DNA of 64,000 bases. Origin: Thermodesulfovibrio sp. 3462-1 (GTDB lineage Bacteria > Nitrospirota > Thermodesulfovibrionia > Thermodesulfovibrionales > Thermodesulfovibrionaceae). Positions 37,209 through 47,966 of the stretch are shown here, one piece after another (within the stretch, counting starts at the first letter, position 1; each line of letters begins with the position of its first letter). Under the pieces are notes generated by a model. The model was not told the origin of the DNA, did not search any database, and saw only the letters and a program-made list of their open reading frames with translations. The stretch lies in contig NZ_CP144374.1 of the NCBI RefSeq assembly GCF_040451425.1, positions 744,001 to 808,000 on the forward strand. Direction: 5' to 3'. Made by a program: the position numbers and the translations under genes.

Positions 37209-37974
37209 TAACAGCTTTCAGTAAAGAAACTGACCATGAAATCTGTTCAATCAGTTCTTCCTCAGTAGGCATTCTTTTTTCTTTGTAACATTGATTTGCA
37301 ATTTTTATTGCTGAATTTGCAATTTTTGAAATTTCATTTTTTAAATTCTCTGTGTTTGAGATTTTTATTTCTTTTAATGCTTTATTGAGTTTTTCTTCTG
37401 TTTGAGGTTTACCAATATAGGAATCAAAGGCTTCATCAAACTTTATATGGTATTCTTTATTAAAAGCTCCTTCATCAATATATATTTTCCCATCACTTGC
37501 TGATGAGTCTGAATAAGGAAAATTGTGCAGCGGCTGAGAAAGATCTCCGATGTAGTGAGCAATTGTTACGAGATAGTACTCATAAGAAAGCCTATTATCT
37601 GGTTTAGTTTTATCAAGAGATTTCATTTTCTCATAAAGGTTGACAATTTTCCAGTAAAGAACCCCTGCCTGATGAGGTAGAAGAATTTTTATTGTTCTCC
37701 CATCAATATTCACTGTTACTTCTTTAACAGCATATTTATCAATGTATTCAGGCGTTACAACCGTATTTGGTGCAGCATTATGATAATGCATTGGAGCAAG
37801 AAGCTCATAGTTTTCATCGCGGATTATGTCTGGCATACATGCTGCTTCAGGAATTCTTATACCTGCTTTTTGAGCAATATAGGCATGGGTTTTACAATCC
37901 CATGCATTTGCATAGGAATAAAAAATAAGGATGAGAAGAAAAATCGTATAATTTATAATTCTTCTCATCCTCAT
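37192..37974 (-). CDS. secreted S1/P1 nuclease / zinc phospholipase C-like protein
   Basis: 260 residues with a signal peptide that ends before a tryptophan (SYANA then WDCKTHAYIAQKAG). In the S1/P1 nuclease and phospholipase C fold the mature N-terminal Trp and a nearby His bind zinc, which fits. HYIGDLSQPLHNF supplies further conserved His and Asp ligands, and MHYHN may give another. Likely periplasmic or secreted zinc hydrolase of nucleic acid or phospholipid. It follows the porin gene by 13 bases, so the two are probably co-expressed. Confidence 0.78.
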   Translation of the reverse strand: MRMRRIINYTIFLLILIFYSYANAWDCKTHAYIAQKAGIRIPEAACMPDIIRDENYELLAPMHYHNAAPNTVVTPEYIDKYAVKEVTVNIDGRTIKILLPHQAGVLYWKIVNLYEKMKSLDKTKPDNRLSYEYYLVTIAHYIGDLSQPLHNFPYSDSSASDGKIYIDEGAFNKEYHIKFDEAFDSYIGKPQTEEKLNKALKEIKISNTENLKNEISKIANSAIKIANQCYKEKRMPTEEELIEQISWSVSLLKAVIKSTY

Positions 37975-37987
37975 CAGCTTTCTCCTC

Positions 37988-39376
37988 CTATAATTTATAC
38001 TGAAGCTGCCATCTTATGAATGTGGCATTTCTTGCTTTATCTGAATAAAAGTTGCCAGGTTCAAAATACTCAAGCTGAAGCATTCCATCAAGATTTTTTG
38101 TGAATTTGTAGTTTGTGATAAATGCCCACAGATCACCACGATTTTTTCCATCATTGGAAAACATTATTGAAGGTAAATCACTTGTTTTTTCATCCGCCCA
38201 GAGATGTTGATATGAGAGCTTTATGCTTAAATCCTTAATTGGTTTCAGCAATAAATTTGTAACTACTGCTTTTAGATTTGTCCAGTAACCAGGAATTGGT
38301 CCACCCTTTTTAGAGGTTTCAGGTACTAATGTATAAATCAAAAGCTCATTCCACTGGGGTGCTCTTGAAAAAAGCGGATCAAAGCCTTCATCTTTGTCTT
38401 TTGTTCCTGTTTTATCACCTGAAAGATAAACATAACCAACTTCTACAGTAGGAATTACAGGACAGCTGGAAAATGTATATCCAGCAAAGGCATAGCCACC
38501 AAGCCCGCTTCTTTTAGTTCCATCTTGATATTTTCCATATTGTTTTGCAAGCTCGCCTCTTAAGGAGAAATCACTTATTTTAAATACTGCTCTCATTCCA
38601 AAAGTGTTAATATGGCTTTCTTTTATTACATCATAAGCATCTTCCTTTTTGTAGATATAATAAGGTTCAACATTTAGCCATTCAAATATTTTATTTCTTC
38701 CATAAATCCAGAAGCCTTTTTCATTTGAGGCAGCGAGCCTTTTTTTGTGATTGATGTAAAGACCACCTGAAGCTTTATCATAGTAGGCAGGATGAATACT
38801 TGGTAAATACTGATCTGTTTTAGGATTTGAAACATAAACTAAGTCAATTGAATTATCAGGAGCAATATTTATAGTTGCTTTTATAGCGTTAAAATAAAAA
38901 GTTCTTGAGCCATCAGCCGGAGTGCCATCAAGAATAAGAAATCCTTCGCCATACATGTCTTTACCGAGAAAATCCTGCCTTCCAATTCTGAAGTTTACAG
39001 GTAAATCAAAAGGTTTTTTAATGTCAATATAGAGATTATCAATTATAACTTCATCCTGATCCAATCTTTTCCTGTTTGTTTCATTATCAAGAGTTAAGCG
39101 ATATGGACCAGTGTAATACTTTGGCTCTGTTGCTAATCTTATGTAAGCTCCAAAGTTATCATTAAGTTTTACATTATCCCATAACTGAATACGCAGTCTG
39201 AAAAAGTTTCTGTCAGGTTGCTTGTTTGGCATTGTTCCGAGGTCAACAACATTGTCCCATATCTCCTGTCTTAGCCTAACAGATGCACCATGTTCATTTT
39301 CAATGGCAAAGGAGACTTGAAAAAAAAAACTGATTAAAAAAACAAAGCTTAATAAAACTCTTAAAAACTGATTCAT
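37988..39376 (-). CDS. outer-membrane beta-barrel, alginate-export (porin) type
   Basis: 462 residues. A signal peptide (FLRVLLSFVFLISFFFQ, cleavage after SFA) precedes a barrel-like protein of alternating strands. SVRLRQEIWDNV, FFRLRIQLWDNV, FRIGRQDFLGKDMYGEGFLILDGTPADGSRTF and a terminal FIRWQLQYKL with final aromatic-rich strand fit the alginate-export/AlgE-like barrel family. The substrate is not deducible. The ATG at 39376 was chosen since GGAGGTG lies 5 bases upstream; an in-frame start at 39388 is less likely. Confidence 0.82.
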   Translation of the reverse strand: MNQFLRVLLSFVFLISFFFQVSFAIENEHGASVRLRQEIWDNVVDLGTMPNKQPDRNFFRLRIQLWDNVKLNDNFGAYIRLATEPKYYTGPYRLTLDNETNRKRLDQDEVIIDNLYIDIKKPFDLPVNFRIGRQDFLGKDMYGEGFLILDGTPADGSRTFYFNAIKATINIAPDNSIDLVYVSNPKTDQYLPSIHPAYYDKASGGLYINHKKRLAASNEKGFWIYGRNKIFEWLNVEPYYIYKKEDAYDVIKESHINTFGMRAVFKISDFSLRGELAKQYGKYQDGTKRSGLGGYAFAGYTFSSCPVIPTVEVGYVYLSGDKTGTKDKDEGFDPLFSRAPQWNELLIYTLVPETSKKGGPIPGYWTNLKAVVTNLLLKPIKDLSIKLSYQHLWADEKTSDLPSIMFSNDGKNRGDLWAFITNYKFTKNLDGMLQLEYFEPGNFYSDKARNATFIRWQLQYKL

Positions 39377-39472
39377 AATCACCTCCAATAAAAATTTAGA
39401 AAATGAAAAAAATTATAACATATTTTTTTTTATTTGTTGTAAAATTTAAAAAAACATTTTTGGAGGTGTTCC

Positions 39473-39712
39473 ATGAAAGAAGAAGAGATCATTGAGATTC
39501 TTAAAAAAGAAAACGAAGAGTTTCGCAAGCTTTATGAGGAACACAGACACCTTGATAGCATTCTTGATGAAATGAACAAAAAGCCTTATTTAACTCCAGA
39601 AGAAGAAATCGAGAAAAAAAGAATGCAGAAAGAGAAACTTTATAAGAAAGATAAAATGGCTGAAATGATAAGACAATATAAAGCTAAATTGCAAAGGGAG
39701 GCAACCCAGTGA
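39473..39712 (+). CDS. DUF465 (YdcH-like) coiled-coil protein
   Basis: 79 residues, all helical and highly charged. [20 protein letters not shown] and [18 protein letters not shown] are the DUF465 pattern, small proteins of unknown role. A strong SD (TGGAGGTG) precedes the ATG. Its stop overlaps the GTG start of ilvD (GTGA), so it is translationally coupled to ilvD. Confidence 0.88.
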   Translation: MKEEEIIEILKKENEEFRKLYEEHRHLDSILDEMNKKPYLTPEEEIEKKRMQKEKLYKKDKMAEMIRQYKAKLQREATQ

Positions 39713-41379
39713 GAAGTGACATAGTTAAAAAAGGTCTTGAAAGAACTCCTCATCGCGCACTTCTTTATGCAACAGGAATTCCTCATTCTGAAATGAATAA
39801 ACCATTTATTGGTGTAGCTACAAGTTTCACAGATATAATACCTGGCCATATTTCAATGAATGAACTCTCAAGATTTATAGAAAAAGGGATTCATACAAGA
39901 GGGGGCTATCCATTTTTCTTTGGTATTCCAGGTATCTGTGATGGGATTGCTATGGGTCATAAGGGAATGAAGTATTCTTTGCCATCGAGGGAGTTAATTG
40001 CGGATATGATTGAATGTATTGTAGAAGCCCATCAATTTGATGGTATTGTGCTTCTTACAAACTGTGATAAGATTACACCTGGAATGCTTATGGCTGCTGC
40101 AAGGCTTGACATTCCAGCAATAGTTCTTACAGCAGGACCAATGCTTGCAGGATACTACAAAGGTCAAAGAAGAAATCTTACTTCTGACACTTTTGAAGCA
40201 GTTGGAAAGTTTAAAAAGGGAGTTTTAACAGAACAAGACCTCCAGGCTCTTGAACTTTGTGCGTGTCCTACTGCGGGTTCATGTCAGGGGATGTATACAG
40301 CAAATACTATGGCTTGTGTTACTGAGGCTATGGGAATGAGCCTTCCAGGAGTAGCTGCTACTCCAGCTGTTATGTCTGAAAAGAGAAGGCTTGCCTTTGA
40401 AACTGGAGTAAAAATTGTTGAACTCGTAAAAAAGAAATTAACCGCAAGAAAGATACTTACAAAAGAAGCTTTTTATAATGCTATTATAATTGATATGGCA
40501 CTTGGTGGTTCTACAAATACTGTTTTACATATAAAAGCAGTGGCGCATGAAGCAGGAATAGAGCTTCCTCTTGAGATTTTTGACGAAATTAGCAAAAAAA
40601 CTCCTCACATTGTAAATATAATTCCTTCGGGACAGCATTATATGGAAGACCTTTACAGAGCTGGTGGAATTCCAGCTGTGCTTCAAAGACTTAAAGATAA
40701 AATTTTTTCAAATCCAACAGTTTCTGGTTTTGATATAAAAGAAATTGCAGAGAAAGCTCAGATCTACGATGAAGATGTAATTAGACCAATTGAAAAGGCC
40801 TATCATAAAGAGGGAGGAATAGCAATTCTTAAAGGAAATCTTGCGCCAGATGGAGCTGTAGTTAAGCAAACTGCTGTTTCTCCAAAAATGCTTCGTTTTG
40901 AAGGAACAGCTTGCTGTTTTGATTCAGAAGAAGAAGCTATGAACGCAATTCTTGATGGAAAAATAAAAGAAGGAGATGTCATTATAATAAGATATGAAGG
41001 CCCATCTGGCGGTCCTGGAATGAGGGAAATGCTTTCTCCAACAAGTGCAATCACTGGAATGGGACTTAATGAATCAGTTGCTTTAATTACAGATGGAAGA
41101 TTTTCAGGTGGAACCCGTGGTCCCTGTATTGGTCATGTCTCACCAGAAGCTGCTCGTGGTGGTCCAATTGCTCTGGTTAAGGATGGTGATAGAATTTTGA
41201 TTGATATACCAAACAGAAAACTCGATATTATGGTTTCAGAAAGTGAGTTAAAAAAGAGGAGCAAGGATTGGAAGCCAAGAAAGTCAAAAATAAAAAGAGG
41301 ATATCTTTCAAGATATGCTCATATGGTTAGCTCTGCTGATAAAGGTGCAATAATGCAGGAGCACTTGAATAAAGTCTAA
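39709..41379 (+). CDS. ilvD: dihydroxy-acid dehydratase
   Basis: 556 residues. Dehydrates dihydroxy-isovalerate and dihydroxy-methylvalerate in valine and isoleucine synthesis, with an iron-sulfur cluster. Cluster cysteines lie in [15 protein letters not shown] and [16 protein letters not shown]. The C-terminal [23 protein letters not shown] is diagnostic. GTG start supported by the SD GGGAGG. leuC is nearby on the other strand, so some branched-chain genes cluster loosely here. Confidence 0.97.
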   Translation: MRSDIVKKGLERTPHRALLYATGIPHSEMNKPFIGVATSFTDIIPGHISMNELSRFIEKGIHTRGGYPFFFGIPGICDGIAMGHKGMKYSLPSRELIADMIECIVEAHQFDGIVLLTNCDKITPGMLMAAARLDIPAIVLTAGPMLAGYYKGQRRNLTSDTFEAVGKFKKGVLTEQDLQALELCACPTAGSCQGMYTANTMACVTEAMGMSLPGVAATPAVMSEKRRLAFETGVKIVELVKKKLTARKILTKEAFYNAIIIDMALGGSTNTVLHIKAVAHEAGIELPLEIFDEISKKTPHIVNIIPSGQHYMEDLYRAGGIPAVLQRLKDKIFSNPTVSGFDIKEIAEKAQIYDEDVIRPIEKAYHKEGGIAILKGNLAPDGAVVKQTAVSPKMLRFEGTACCFDSEEEAMNAILDGKIKEGDVIIIRYEGPSGGPGMREMLSPTSAITGMGLNESVALITDGRFSGGTRGPCIGHVSPEAARGGPIALVKDGDRILIDIPNRKLDIMVSESELKKRSKDWKPRKSKIKRGYLSRYAHMVSSADKGAIMQEHLNKV

Positions 41380-41401
41380 ATTTTTTTGTATCTTAAATAT
41401 A

Positions 41402-41487
41402 GCCGGAGTGGCGGAACTGGTAGACGCAAGGGACTTAAAATCCCTCGGAGGGCGACCTCCGTACGAGTTCGAGTCTCGTCTCCGGCA
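41402..41487 (+). tRNA. tRNA-Leu (anticodon TAA)
   Basis: Acceptor stem GCCGGAG pairs with CTCCGGC. The anticodon loop CTTAAAA gives TAA, with a long class II variable arm (CTCGGAGGGCGACCTCCGT region) and T-loop GTTCGAGTC. CCA is not encoded; a T-run follows directly. It sits 22 bases after ilvD and just before galU, so it is probably co-transcribed. Confidence 0.95.
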
Positions 41488-41510
41488 TTTTTTATGTGGA
41501 GGCACTCCAG

Positions 41511-42380
41511 ATGATTAGAAAAGCAGTCTTGCCAGTAGCAGGCCTTGGAACAAGATTCCTTCCAGCAACAAAGGCTTCTCCAAAAGAAATGCTTCCGGTA
41601 GTTGACAAACCTCTTATTCAGTATGCAGTTGAAGAAGCTGTGAGAGTAGGGATTGAGGAGTTTATCTTTATTACAGGTAAGCACAAAAGAGCAATTGAAG
41701 ACCATTTTGACAAGGCTTATGAATTAGAAGAAAGGCTTAAATCTGCAGGGAAATATGAACTTCTTGAAAAAATTAACTGTTTTGAAAATCTTAATTTTGC
41801 CTTTATAAGACAAAAAGAACCAAAAGGACTCGGAGATGCCATTTTATGTGCTAAGCCTTTTGTTAAAGAGGAACCTTTTGTAGTGATTTTAAGTGATGAT
41901 TTGATAGATCCTGAGTACTCTGTTCTTGATGAAATGATAAAAATTTATAAAGACAAGAAAGCTCCAGTAATAGCTCTTGAAGAGGTTTCTTTAAATGAAG
42001 TTTCAAGATATGGTATAGTTTCAGGCAAACAAACAGACGGATTTTATATTATCAATGATTTGGTAGAAAAACCAGAGCCTCAAAATGCTCCATCCTCTCT
42101 TGCAATAATTGGCAGGTATATTTTAACTCCTCAGATATTTAAACATCTTGAAAATTTACAGCCAGGTAAAAGCGGAGAGATTCAATTAACTGATGCTTTA
42201 AGATCCCTTTTAGAGGAAACGCAAATATACGGTTGTATAATTAAAGGTAAGAGATATGATGCTGGAGAAAAGCTTGGTTATTTAAAAACGATAGTAGAAT
42301 TTGCTTTAAAAGACAGGGAAATCTCTTGCCAATTTATAAATTTTCTGAAAGAAAAGCTTTCAACCATCGAAAATCATTAA
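41511..42380 (+). CDS. galU: UTP-glucose-1-phosphate uridylyltransferase
   Basis: 289 residues. Makes UDP-glucose for polysaccharide and LPS synthesis. VLPVAGLGTRFLPATKASPKEM is the nucleotide-binding start, with VDKPLIQYAVEEA, ILSDDLID, and LVEKPEP following. Start at ATG 41511, 8 bases after the SD GTGGAGG; an in-frame GTG at 41496 would overlap the SD itself. Ends before an 82-base gap that leads to lon. Confidence 0.96.
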   Translation: MIRKAVLPVAGLGTRFLPATKASPKEMLPVVDKPLIQYAVEEAVRVGIEEFIFITGKHKRAIEDHFDKAYELEERLKSAGKYELLEKINCFENLNFAFIRQKEPKGLGDAILCAKPFVKEEPFVVILSDDLIDPEYSVLDEMIKIYKDKKAPVIALEEVSLNEVSRYGIVSGKQTDGFYIINDLVEKPEPQNAPSSLAIIGRYILTPQIFKHLENLQPGKSGEIQLTDALRSLLEETQIYGCIIKGKRYDAGEKLGYLKTIVEFALKDREISCQFINFLKEKLSTIENH

Positions 42381-42462
42381 AAATTTTTTAAAAAATATCA
42401 AAAATTCTTGAAAAACTGTTAAAATTAACTAAAGATTAAAAAAGTTTTTTCAGGGGGTAGAA

Positions 42463-44883
42463 ATGGACGAAATAAAAAAAGAAAACAAAGAAAAAAATGA
42501 TGAAAAACAGGACAATAAAGAGATAGAGATTCCACATGAACTTCCAATTTTAGCTGTCAGAGATATAGTAATTTTCCCATATATGATAATTCCTCTTTTT
42601 GTGGGAAGAGATATCTCTGTTAAAGCTGTGGAACATGCATTGAATACCAACAGGCTTATTCTTTTGCTAACCCAGAAGGACTTCAATGTTGAAATTCCGG
42701 AACCTTCAGACCTTTACAGTATTGGAACAGTCTGCATGATTATGAGAATGCTGAGGCTACCAGATGGAAGATTAAAAATTCTTGTTCAGGGACTTTCTAA
42801 GGCAAAAGCAGTAGAGTTTTCTCAACAAGAAGGTTTTTACCTTGCGAAAATAGAAAAAATTGAAGACATTCAGATAAAAGAGTTTACACTTGAACATGAA
42901 GCACTGGTAAGAACTGTGAAAGAGCAGCTTGAAAAAGCTATCTCACTTGGTAAAAATATACCACCTGATGCCATGGTAATAATTGAAAATATTGATGAAC
43001 CTGGAAGACTTGCTGACCTGATTGCTTCAAATTTAGGATTAAAAAGCTCTGAAGCTCAGCAAATACTTGAGATTACCGATCCTTTTGATAGATTGAATAA
43101 GATAAGAGAAATTCTTAACAGAGAGATTCAACTCCTTACAATTCAACAGAAAATTAAGAAAGAAGCAAGGGATGAAATAGATAAGACGCAGAGGGAGTAT
43201 TTTTTGAGAGAACAGCTTAAGGCAATTCAGAAGGAGCTTGGAGATATTGATGAAAAGGCTGAAGAGATAAATGAATTCAGAAGAAAGATTGAAGAAGCAA
43301 AAATGCCTGAAAAGGTTAAAGAAGAAGCCGAGAAACAACTAAAAAGACTTGAAAGAATGCATCCTGAAGCAGCTGAATCAGCGGTGGTGCGCACATATCT
43401 TGAATGGCTTACAGAATTGCCATGGTCTCGTTCAACAGAAGACAGGCTTGATATAAAAGCTGCAAAGGAAGTTCTTGATAAAGACCATTATGATCTTGAA
43501 AAGGTTAAAGAAAGAATTCTTGAATATTTAAGCGTAAGAAAACTAAAAGAAAAAATGAAAGGACCAATTCTCTGCTTTATAGGTCCTCCCGGAGTTGGTA
43601 AAACCTCCTTAGGCCGTTCAATTGCAAGGGCTTTAGGTAGAGAATTTGTTAGAATTTCTCTTGGTGGTGTAAGAGATGAAGCTGAGATAAGGGGCCACAG
43701 AAGAACCTATGTGGGTGCTCTTCCAGGTAGAATAATTCAGGGTATAAGGCAGGCAGGAACAAATAATCCTGTGTTTATGCTTGATGAAATAGACAAACTG
43801 GGAATGGACTTCAGAGGTGATCCTTCATCAGCTCTTCTGGAAGTCCTTGATCCTGAACAGAATAACAGCTTTGTTGACCACTATCTTGCTGTTCCCTTTG
43901 ATTTAAGCAATGTTATGTTTATTTGCACAGGTAACATAGCTGATACAATTCCATCTGCATTAAGAGACAGAATGGAGATAATATATCTTTCAGGATACAC
44001 TGAAGAAGAAAAGCTCCAAATTGCAAAAAAATATCTAATTCCAAAACAGCTTGAAGAACACGGACTTAACTCTTCAATTTTAAAAATTAGTGATAGAGCA
44101 GTAAGATATATTATTACTCATTATACAAGAGAGGCAGGAGTCAGAAATCTTGAAAGAGAAATAGCAAATCTCTGTAGAAAAGTGGCTAAATTTATTGCAG
44201 AAGCCAAAACTAAGAAGTTTTACATAACACCTAAGAAGGTATCGAAATTTCTTGGTGCACCCAAGTATCTTCCTGAAGAGGAACTCAAAAAAGAAGAGGT
44301 TGGAGTTGCAACAGGTCTTGCATGGACAGAGGCAGGTGGAGATGTTATATATGTTGAGGCAACAATTATGAAAGGCAAGGGGAATCTTATTCTTACAGGA
44401 CAGCTTGGAGATGTGATGAAAGAGTCTGCACAGGCTGCATTGAGCTATGTTAAATCAAAAGCTAAAGAGCTCAAGATTGATGAAAAAATTTTTAGCACTA
44501 TGGATTTACATATCCATGTTCCTGCAGGTGCTATTCCAAAGGATGGTCCTTCAGCAGGAATTACAATGGCTTCAGCAATTGCCTCAGTTTTCACTGGAAA
44601 ACCTTTGAGAAAGGATGTTGCCATGACAGGTGAAATTACTTTAAGGGGTAGAGTTCTTCCCATTGGGGGCCTTAAGGAGAAGGTGCTTGCAGCTAAGAGA
44701 ATGGGCATAAAAACAGTCATTATACCAAAGAGAAACAAAAAAGACCTTGAAGAGCTGCCAAAATATGTGAAAGAAGGAATGAAGTTTATTCTTGTTGAGT
44801 CAATGGATGAGGTTTTAAAGCATGTTTTTTCAAAGGTTAAAGTAAAGGCTAAAACTCAGAAAATAGCAGCTAAATCTAAATGA
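42463..44883 (+). CDS. lon: ATP-dependent protease Lon
   Basis: 806 residues. N-terminal substrate-binding domain (from about residue 25), AAA+ domain with [13 protein letters not shown] (about 374) and [10 protein letters not shown], and the C-terminal serine-lysine protease domain with the active Ser in KDGPSAGIT (about 697) and Lys in [12 protein letters not shown] charged N-terminal extension ([16 protein letters not shown]) precedes it. Degrades damaged proteins in the cytoplasm. SD AGGGGG. The leader 42381-42462 is extremely AT-rich with no obvious heat-shock promoter. Confidence 0.98.
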   Translation: MDEIKKENKEKNDEKQDNKEIEIPHELPILAVRDIVIFPYMIIPLFVGRDISVKAVEHALNTNRLILLLTQKDFNVEIPEPSDLYSIGTVCMIMRMLRLPDGRLKILVQGLSKAKAVEFSQQEGFYLAKIEKIEDIQIKEFTLEHEALVRTVKEQLEKAISLGKNIPPDAMVIIENIDEPGRLADLIASNLGLKSSEAQQILEITDPFDRLNKIREILNREIQLLTIQQKIKKEARDEIDKTQREYFLREQLKAIQKELGDIDEKAEEINEFRRKIEEAKMPEKVKEEAEKQLKRLERMHPEAAESAVVRTYLEWLTELPWSRSTEDRLDIKAAKEVLDKDHYDLEKVKERILEYLSVRKLKEKMKGPILCFIGPPGVGKTSLGRSIARALGREFVRISLGGVRDEAEIRGHRRTYVGALPGRIIQGIRQAGTNNPVFMLDEIDKLGMDFRGDPSSALLEVLDPEQNNSFVDHYLAVPFDLSNVMFICTGNIADTIPSALRDRMEIIYLSGYTEEEKLQIAKKYLIPKQLEEHGLNSSILKISDRAVRYIITHYTREAGVRNLEREIANLCRKVAKFIAEAKTKKFYITPKKVSKFLGAPKYLPEEELKKEEVGVATGLAWTEAGGDVIYVEATIMKGKGNLILTGQLGDVMKESAQAALSYVKSKAKELKIDEKIFSTMDLHIHVPAGAIPKDGPSAGITMASAIASVFTGKPLRKDVAMTGEITLRGRVLPIGGLKEKVLAAKRMGIKTVIIPKRNKKDLEELPKYVKEGMKFILVESMDEVLKHVFSKVKVKAKTQKIAAKSK

Positions 44884-45860
44884 AAAAAGATGAACTGGGA
44901 CTTATTAAGTATATAAGGGAGAGGTTTTCCTTTCCTGAAGGAACAGGAATAGGCGATGATGCTGCGGTTTTGAATTTTAAACAGTCTGCATTGCTTACAA
45001 CGGATTTGATGATTGAGGATGTTCATTTTGACCTTAGCTATACTTCCTTTTATCATCTTGGATTTAAAATTGTTTCTGTTAATGTAAGTGATATTTATGC
45101 AATGGGTGGTGATTTTAAGGCTTTTTTATTTTCTGCAGGCATTCCAGAAACCTTATCTGAAGAGGATTTTAAAGAGCTATTTGATGGCATACAGGATGCA
45201 TTAAGGCATTACAGAGGATTTTTAGTTGGAGGTGATCTTTCAAGGAGCGAAAAGGTTGTTCTTTCAGGTTTTGCAGTGGGAGAGGCTGAAAAGCCTGTTT
45301 TAAGAAAAGGCGCTGAGCCTGAAGATTTAATTTTCATAACATCATCTCTTGGACTTTCACAAGCAGGTTTAAATCTTTTAAAAAGCCTTTCTGATGATAA
45401 AAGGAAAGTTATTAAATCAATGAAAGATTTCAAAAAACATCCTGACATTATAGAAATTGAAGGCACAAATGAACTTTTACAGAGACATCTAATGCCAGTT
45501 GCAAGAAACCCTGAAAAATTCAAAGATATTGCAAAGGCAATGATGGATATAAGTGACGGCTTACTCATTGATTTACACAGACTCTGTGAAGAAAACAATG
45601 TGGGTGCTGAGATATATCTTGAAAAAATTCCAAAACATCCAGCAGTAATAAAGGTTGCAGAGTATTTAAATATTGACGCAATAAAGCTCATTTTATCTGG
45701 TGGGGAGGACTATGAGCTTTTAGTTATCTCTGACAGAAAGGATGCTCAGGAGTTCGGCTTAATTCAAGTGGGAAGAATAGTTGAAGAAAAAGGCCTCTAT
45801 CTTATACACCCTGATAAAGGTAAAATCCCTGCAAAACCAGAAGGTTGGCAACATTTCTGA
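44880..45860 (+). CDS. thiL: thiamine-monophosphate kinase
   Basis: 326 residues. Phosphorylates TMP to [12 protein letters not shown] at the N-terminus, [35 protein letters not shown] and [10 protein letters not shown] are the family's ATP and metal-binding stretches. Overlaps lon by 4 bases (ATGA). No TPP riboswitch is visible, and none would be expected inside this operon. Confidence 0.96.
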   Translation: MKKDELGLIKYIRERFSFPEGTGIGDDAAVLNFKQSALLTTDLMIEDVHFDLSYTSFYHLGFKIVSVNVSDIYAMGGDFKAFLFSAGIPETLSEEDFKELFDGIQDALRHYRGFLVGGDLSRSEKVVLSGFAVGEAEKPVLRKGAEPEDLIFITSSLGLSQAGLNLLKSLSDDKRKVIKSMKDFKKHPDIIEIEGTNELLQRHLMPVARNPEKFKDIAKAMMDISDGLLIDLHRLCEENNVGAEIYLEKIPKHPAVIKVAEYLNIDAIKLILSGGEDYELLVISDRKDAQEFGLIQVGRIVEEKGLYLIHPDKGKIPAKPEGWQHF

Positions 45861-45861
45861 A

Positions 45862-47139
45862 ATGAAAAAATTTACAGTAATCACACTTGGATGTCCTAAA
45901 AACACTGTTGATTCAAGACATTTAATAGAGGAACTAACAGCAGAAGGATTTTTATATGTGGAGGAGTTTAAAAAAGCAGATTTTGTTTTTATCAACACCT
46001 GCTGTTTTATAAATGATGCAAAAGAGGAATCAATTGACGAAATCTTAACAGTAGCGAAGTGTAAAGAGCATAGAAAGCTTATTGTAATTGGTTGTCTTTC
46101 CAAAAGATACAAAAATGAACTTAAAAAAGAAATACCAGAAATTGATGCTTTATTTGGAGTAAATGAGACAGCCTCTATTATTAGTTTCATGAGGCAGTTT
46201 AAGAATTCTGACAGTTATTCCTTGATCTGTGCTTATACTATGGAACCACCAAGTTACAGATATATTAAAATTGCCGACGGCTGTAGTCGTAGATGCAGTT
46301 TTTGTGTTATTCCTTCAATAAGAGGTCCTTTTAAAAGCAGAGAACCTGAAAAAATATTAAAAGAAGCCGAGGGTTTTGTTTCCTCTGGAATAAAAGAGTT
46401 GATTATTGTTGCTCAGGATATTACCCAGTACGGCAAAGAATTGAAGGGATACAATTTAGTAAGTCTTCTTAAGGATTTATGCTCAATTAATGGAGATTTT
46501 TGGATTAGACTTCTTTACCTTTATCCTACTGATGTTGATGAGGCTATAATCCAAACAGTGGCAGAAAATGATAAAATTGTTAATTATCTTGATATACCAA
46601 TGCAACACAGTGAAGAAAGAATACTGAGGCTTATGGGCAGAAGGGGAACAAAGAAGGAGTATTTTAAAAAAATAAGGCAAATCAGGGAAGCAATACCGGG
46701 AGTAACATTGAGAAGCACTTTTATTGTTGGATTTCCCACTGAAACAGAAGATGAGTTTCAGAGACTCGTTGATTTTATTGAAGAAGTTCAGTTTGACCGT
46801 CTTGGAGTTTTTAAATACTCAAGAGAAGAAGGAACGGTAGCTTACAATTTAAAAGGGCAGATTCCTGAAAGTGTAAAAAATAGAAGATTTGATGAGATAA
46901 TGACAAGGCAGGCTTTAATATCCCTTGAAAAAAATCGCGCCCTTGTGGGGAAAAAATATGATGCCTTGATAGACTATATTGATGCAGATCTTGCCCTTGC
47001 AAGACTTTACTGCCATGCACCAGAGATTGATGGTGTGGTAATATTAGAGAATGTGTCAGAGTTAAAAGCAGCAGATAAAGTAAAGGTTTTGATCACCGAA
47101 GCCTATGAATATGACCTTAAAGGAGTTATTGTTAAGTGA
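45862..47139 (+). CDS. rimO: ribosomal protein S12 methylthiotransferase
   Basis: 425 residues. Radical SAM enzyme that adds a methylthio group to an aspartate of ribosomal protein S12. The N-terminal MTTase domain has TLGCPKNTVDSR, NTCCFI and GCLSKRY cysteines for one cluster. The radical SAM motif CSRRCSFC binds the second, and a TRAM domain ends the protein. The start at 45862 matches the family N-terminus and follows thiL by one base; the open frame upstream overlaps thiL and is not part of the protein. Confidence 0.95.
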   Translation: MKKFTVITLGCPKNTVDSRHLIEELTAEGFLYVEEFKKADFVFINTCCFINDAKEESIDEILTVAKCKEHRKLIVIGCLSKRYKNELKKEIPEIDALFGVNETASIISFMRQFKNSDSYSLICAYTMEPPSYRYIKIADGCSRRCSFCVIPSIRGPFKSREPEKILKEAEGFVSSGIKELIIVAQDITQYGKELKGYNLVSLLKDLCSINGDFWIRLLYLYPTDVDEAIIQTVAENDKIVNYLDIPMQHSEERILRLMGRRGTKKEYFKKIRQIREAIPGVTLRSTFIVGFPTETEDEFQRLVDFIEEVQFDRLGVFKYSREEGTVAYNLKGQIPESVKNRRFDEIMTRQALISLEKNRALVGKKYDALIDYIDADLALARLYCHAPEIDGVVILENVSELKAADKVKVLITEAYEYDLKGVIVK

Positions 47140-47966
47140 AAAAATATATTACTCCGTTGATTCTTTTTTGTGCTACTGTTTTAACAACACTTTTTGCAGG
47201 AGCTCTTCAACAGGGAATTAATCTGCTTAAAGAACCTTTCAGAATCTGGGAGGGTTATCCTTTTTCATTAAGTATAATAACAATTTTGCTTGGACACGAG
47301 ATGGGTCATTACTTTGCTTCAAAGGCTCACAGAACAAAGGCAACACTGCCATATTTTATTCCTGCACCTTCAATAATTGGCACCTTTGGTGCTTTTATAA
47401 AGATGAAATCACCAATACTAACAAGAAAAGCACTAATTGATATTGGAGCAGCAGGACCTTTAGTAGGATTTTTCTTATCTGTAGCTGCTTGCATAATCGG
47501 GCTTAGAATGTCAAAAATTATTCCTCTTACTCGAGGAGGAGAAGACTTTTTTGTGCTTGGTGATTCTATACTTTTCTCTTTACTTGTTAAACTCATTTTA
47601 GGAGACATTCCAGCTGGATATGATGTTGTTTTAAGCCCTGTTGCTTTTGCTGGATGGATCGGGCTTTTTGTAACTTCCATGAATCTTTTGCCTGTTGGAC
47701 AGCTTGATGGAGGCCATATTGCTTATGCTTTGTTTGGTAGATTTCATTCTTACATTTCAAGAACGGTTATTTTTTTGATTGCTTTTTTGGGAATTTTTTA
47801 CTGGTATGGATGGCTTGTGTGGGCATTGCTTCTTCTTTTTTTAGGTTTGGATCATCCTCCAGTACTGTTCTGGGAAAATAGACTTTCTTTAAGCAGACGA
47901 ATAATTGGGGGAGTGGCATTTTTAATTTTTATTTTTACTTTTGTTCCTGCACCTTTTAAGTTTTAA
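47136..47966 (+). CDS. site-2 protease family membrane metalloprotease (M50)
   Basis: 276 residues, about six membrane helices. The zinc motif HEMGH lies in a helix (about residue 53) and the third ligand is in LLPVGQLDGGHIAYALFG. PYFIPAPSIIGTFGAFIKM is typical of the compact group without PDZ or CBS domain. It cleaves substrates in the membrane; target unknown. GTG start, overlapping rimO by 4 bases. Confidence 0.92.
   Translation: MKKYITPLILFCATVLTTLFAGALQQGINLLKEPFRIWEGYPFSLSIITILLGHEMGHYFASKAHRTKATLPYFIPAPSIIGTFGAFIKMKSPILTRKALIDIGAAGPLVGFFLSVAACIIGLRMSKIIPLTRGGEDFFVLGDSILFSLLVKLILGDIPAGYDVVLSPVAFAGWIGLFVTSMNLLPVGQLDGGHIAYALFGRFHSYISRTVIFLIAFLGIFYWYGWLVWALLLLFLGLDHPPVLFWENRLSLSRRIIGGVAFLIFIFTFVPAPFKF

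Noticed and set aside
41308-41705. Minus-strand open frames across tRNA-Leu and galU
   Set aside because: They run antisense through ilvD, a clear tRNA and the galU start; they have no SD and no family character.
42381-42462. Heat-shock (sigma-32) promoter for lon
   Set aside because: CTTGAAA is present near 42408 but no matching CCCAT-type -10 lies at the right distance.
44860-44890. TPP riboswitch before thiL
   Set aside because: thiL overlaps lon by 4 bases, so there is no leader.
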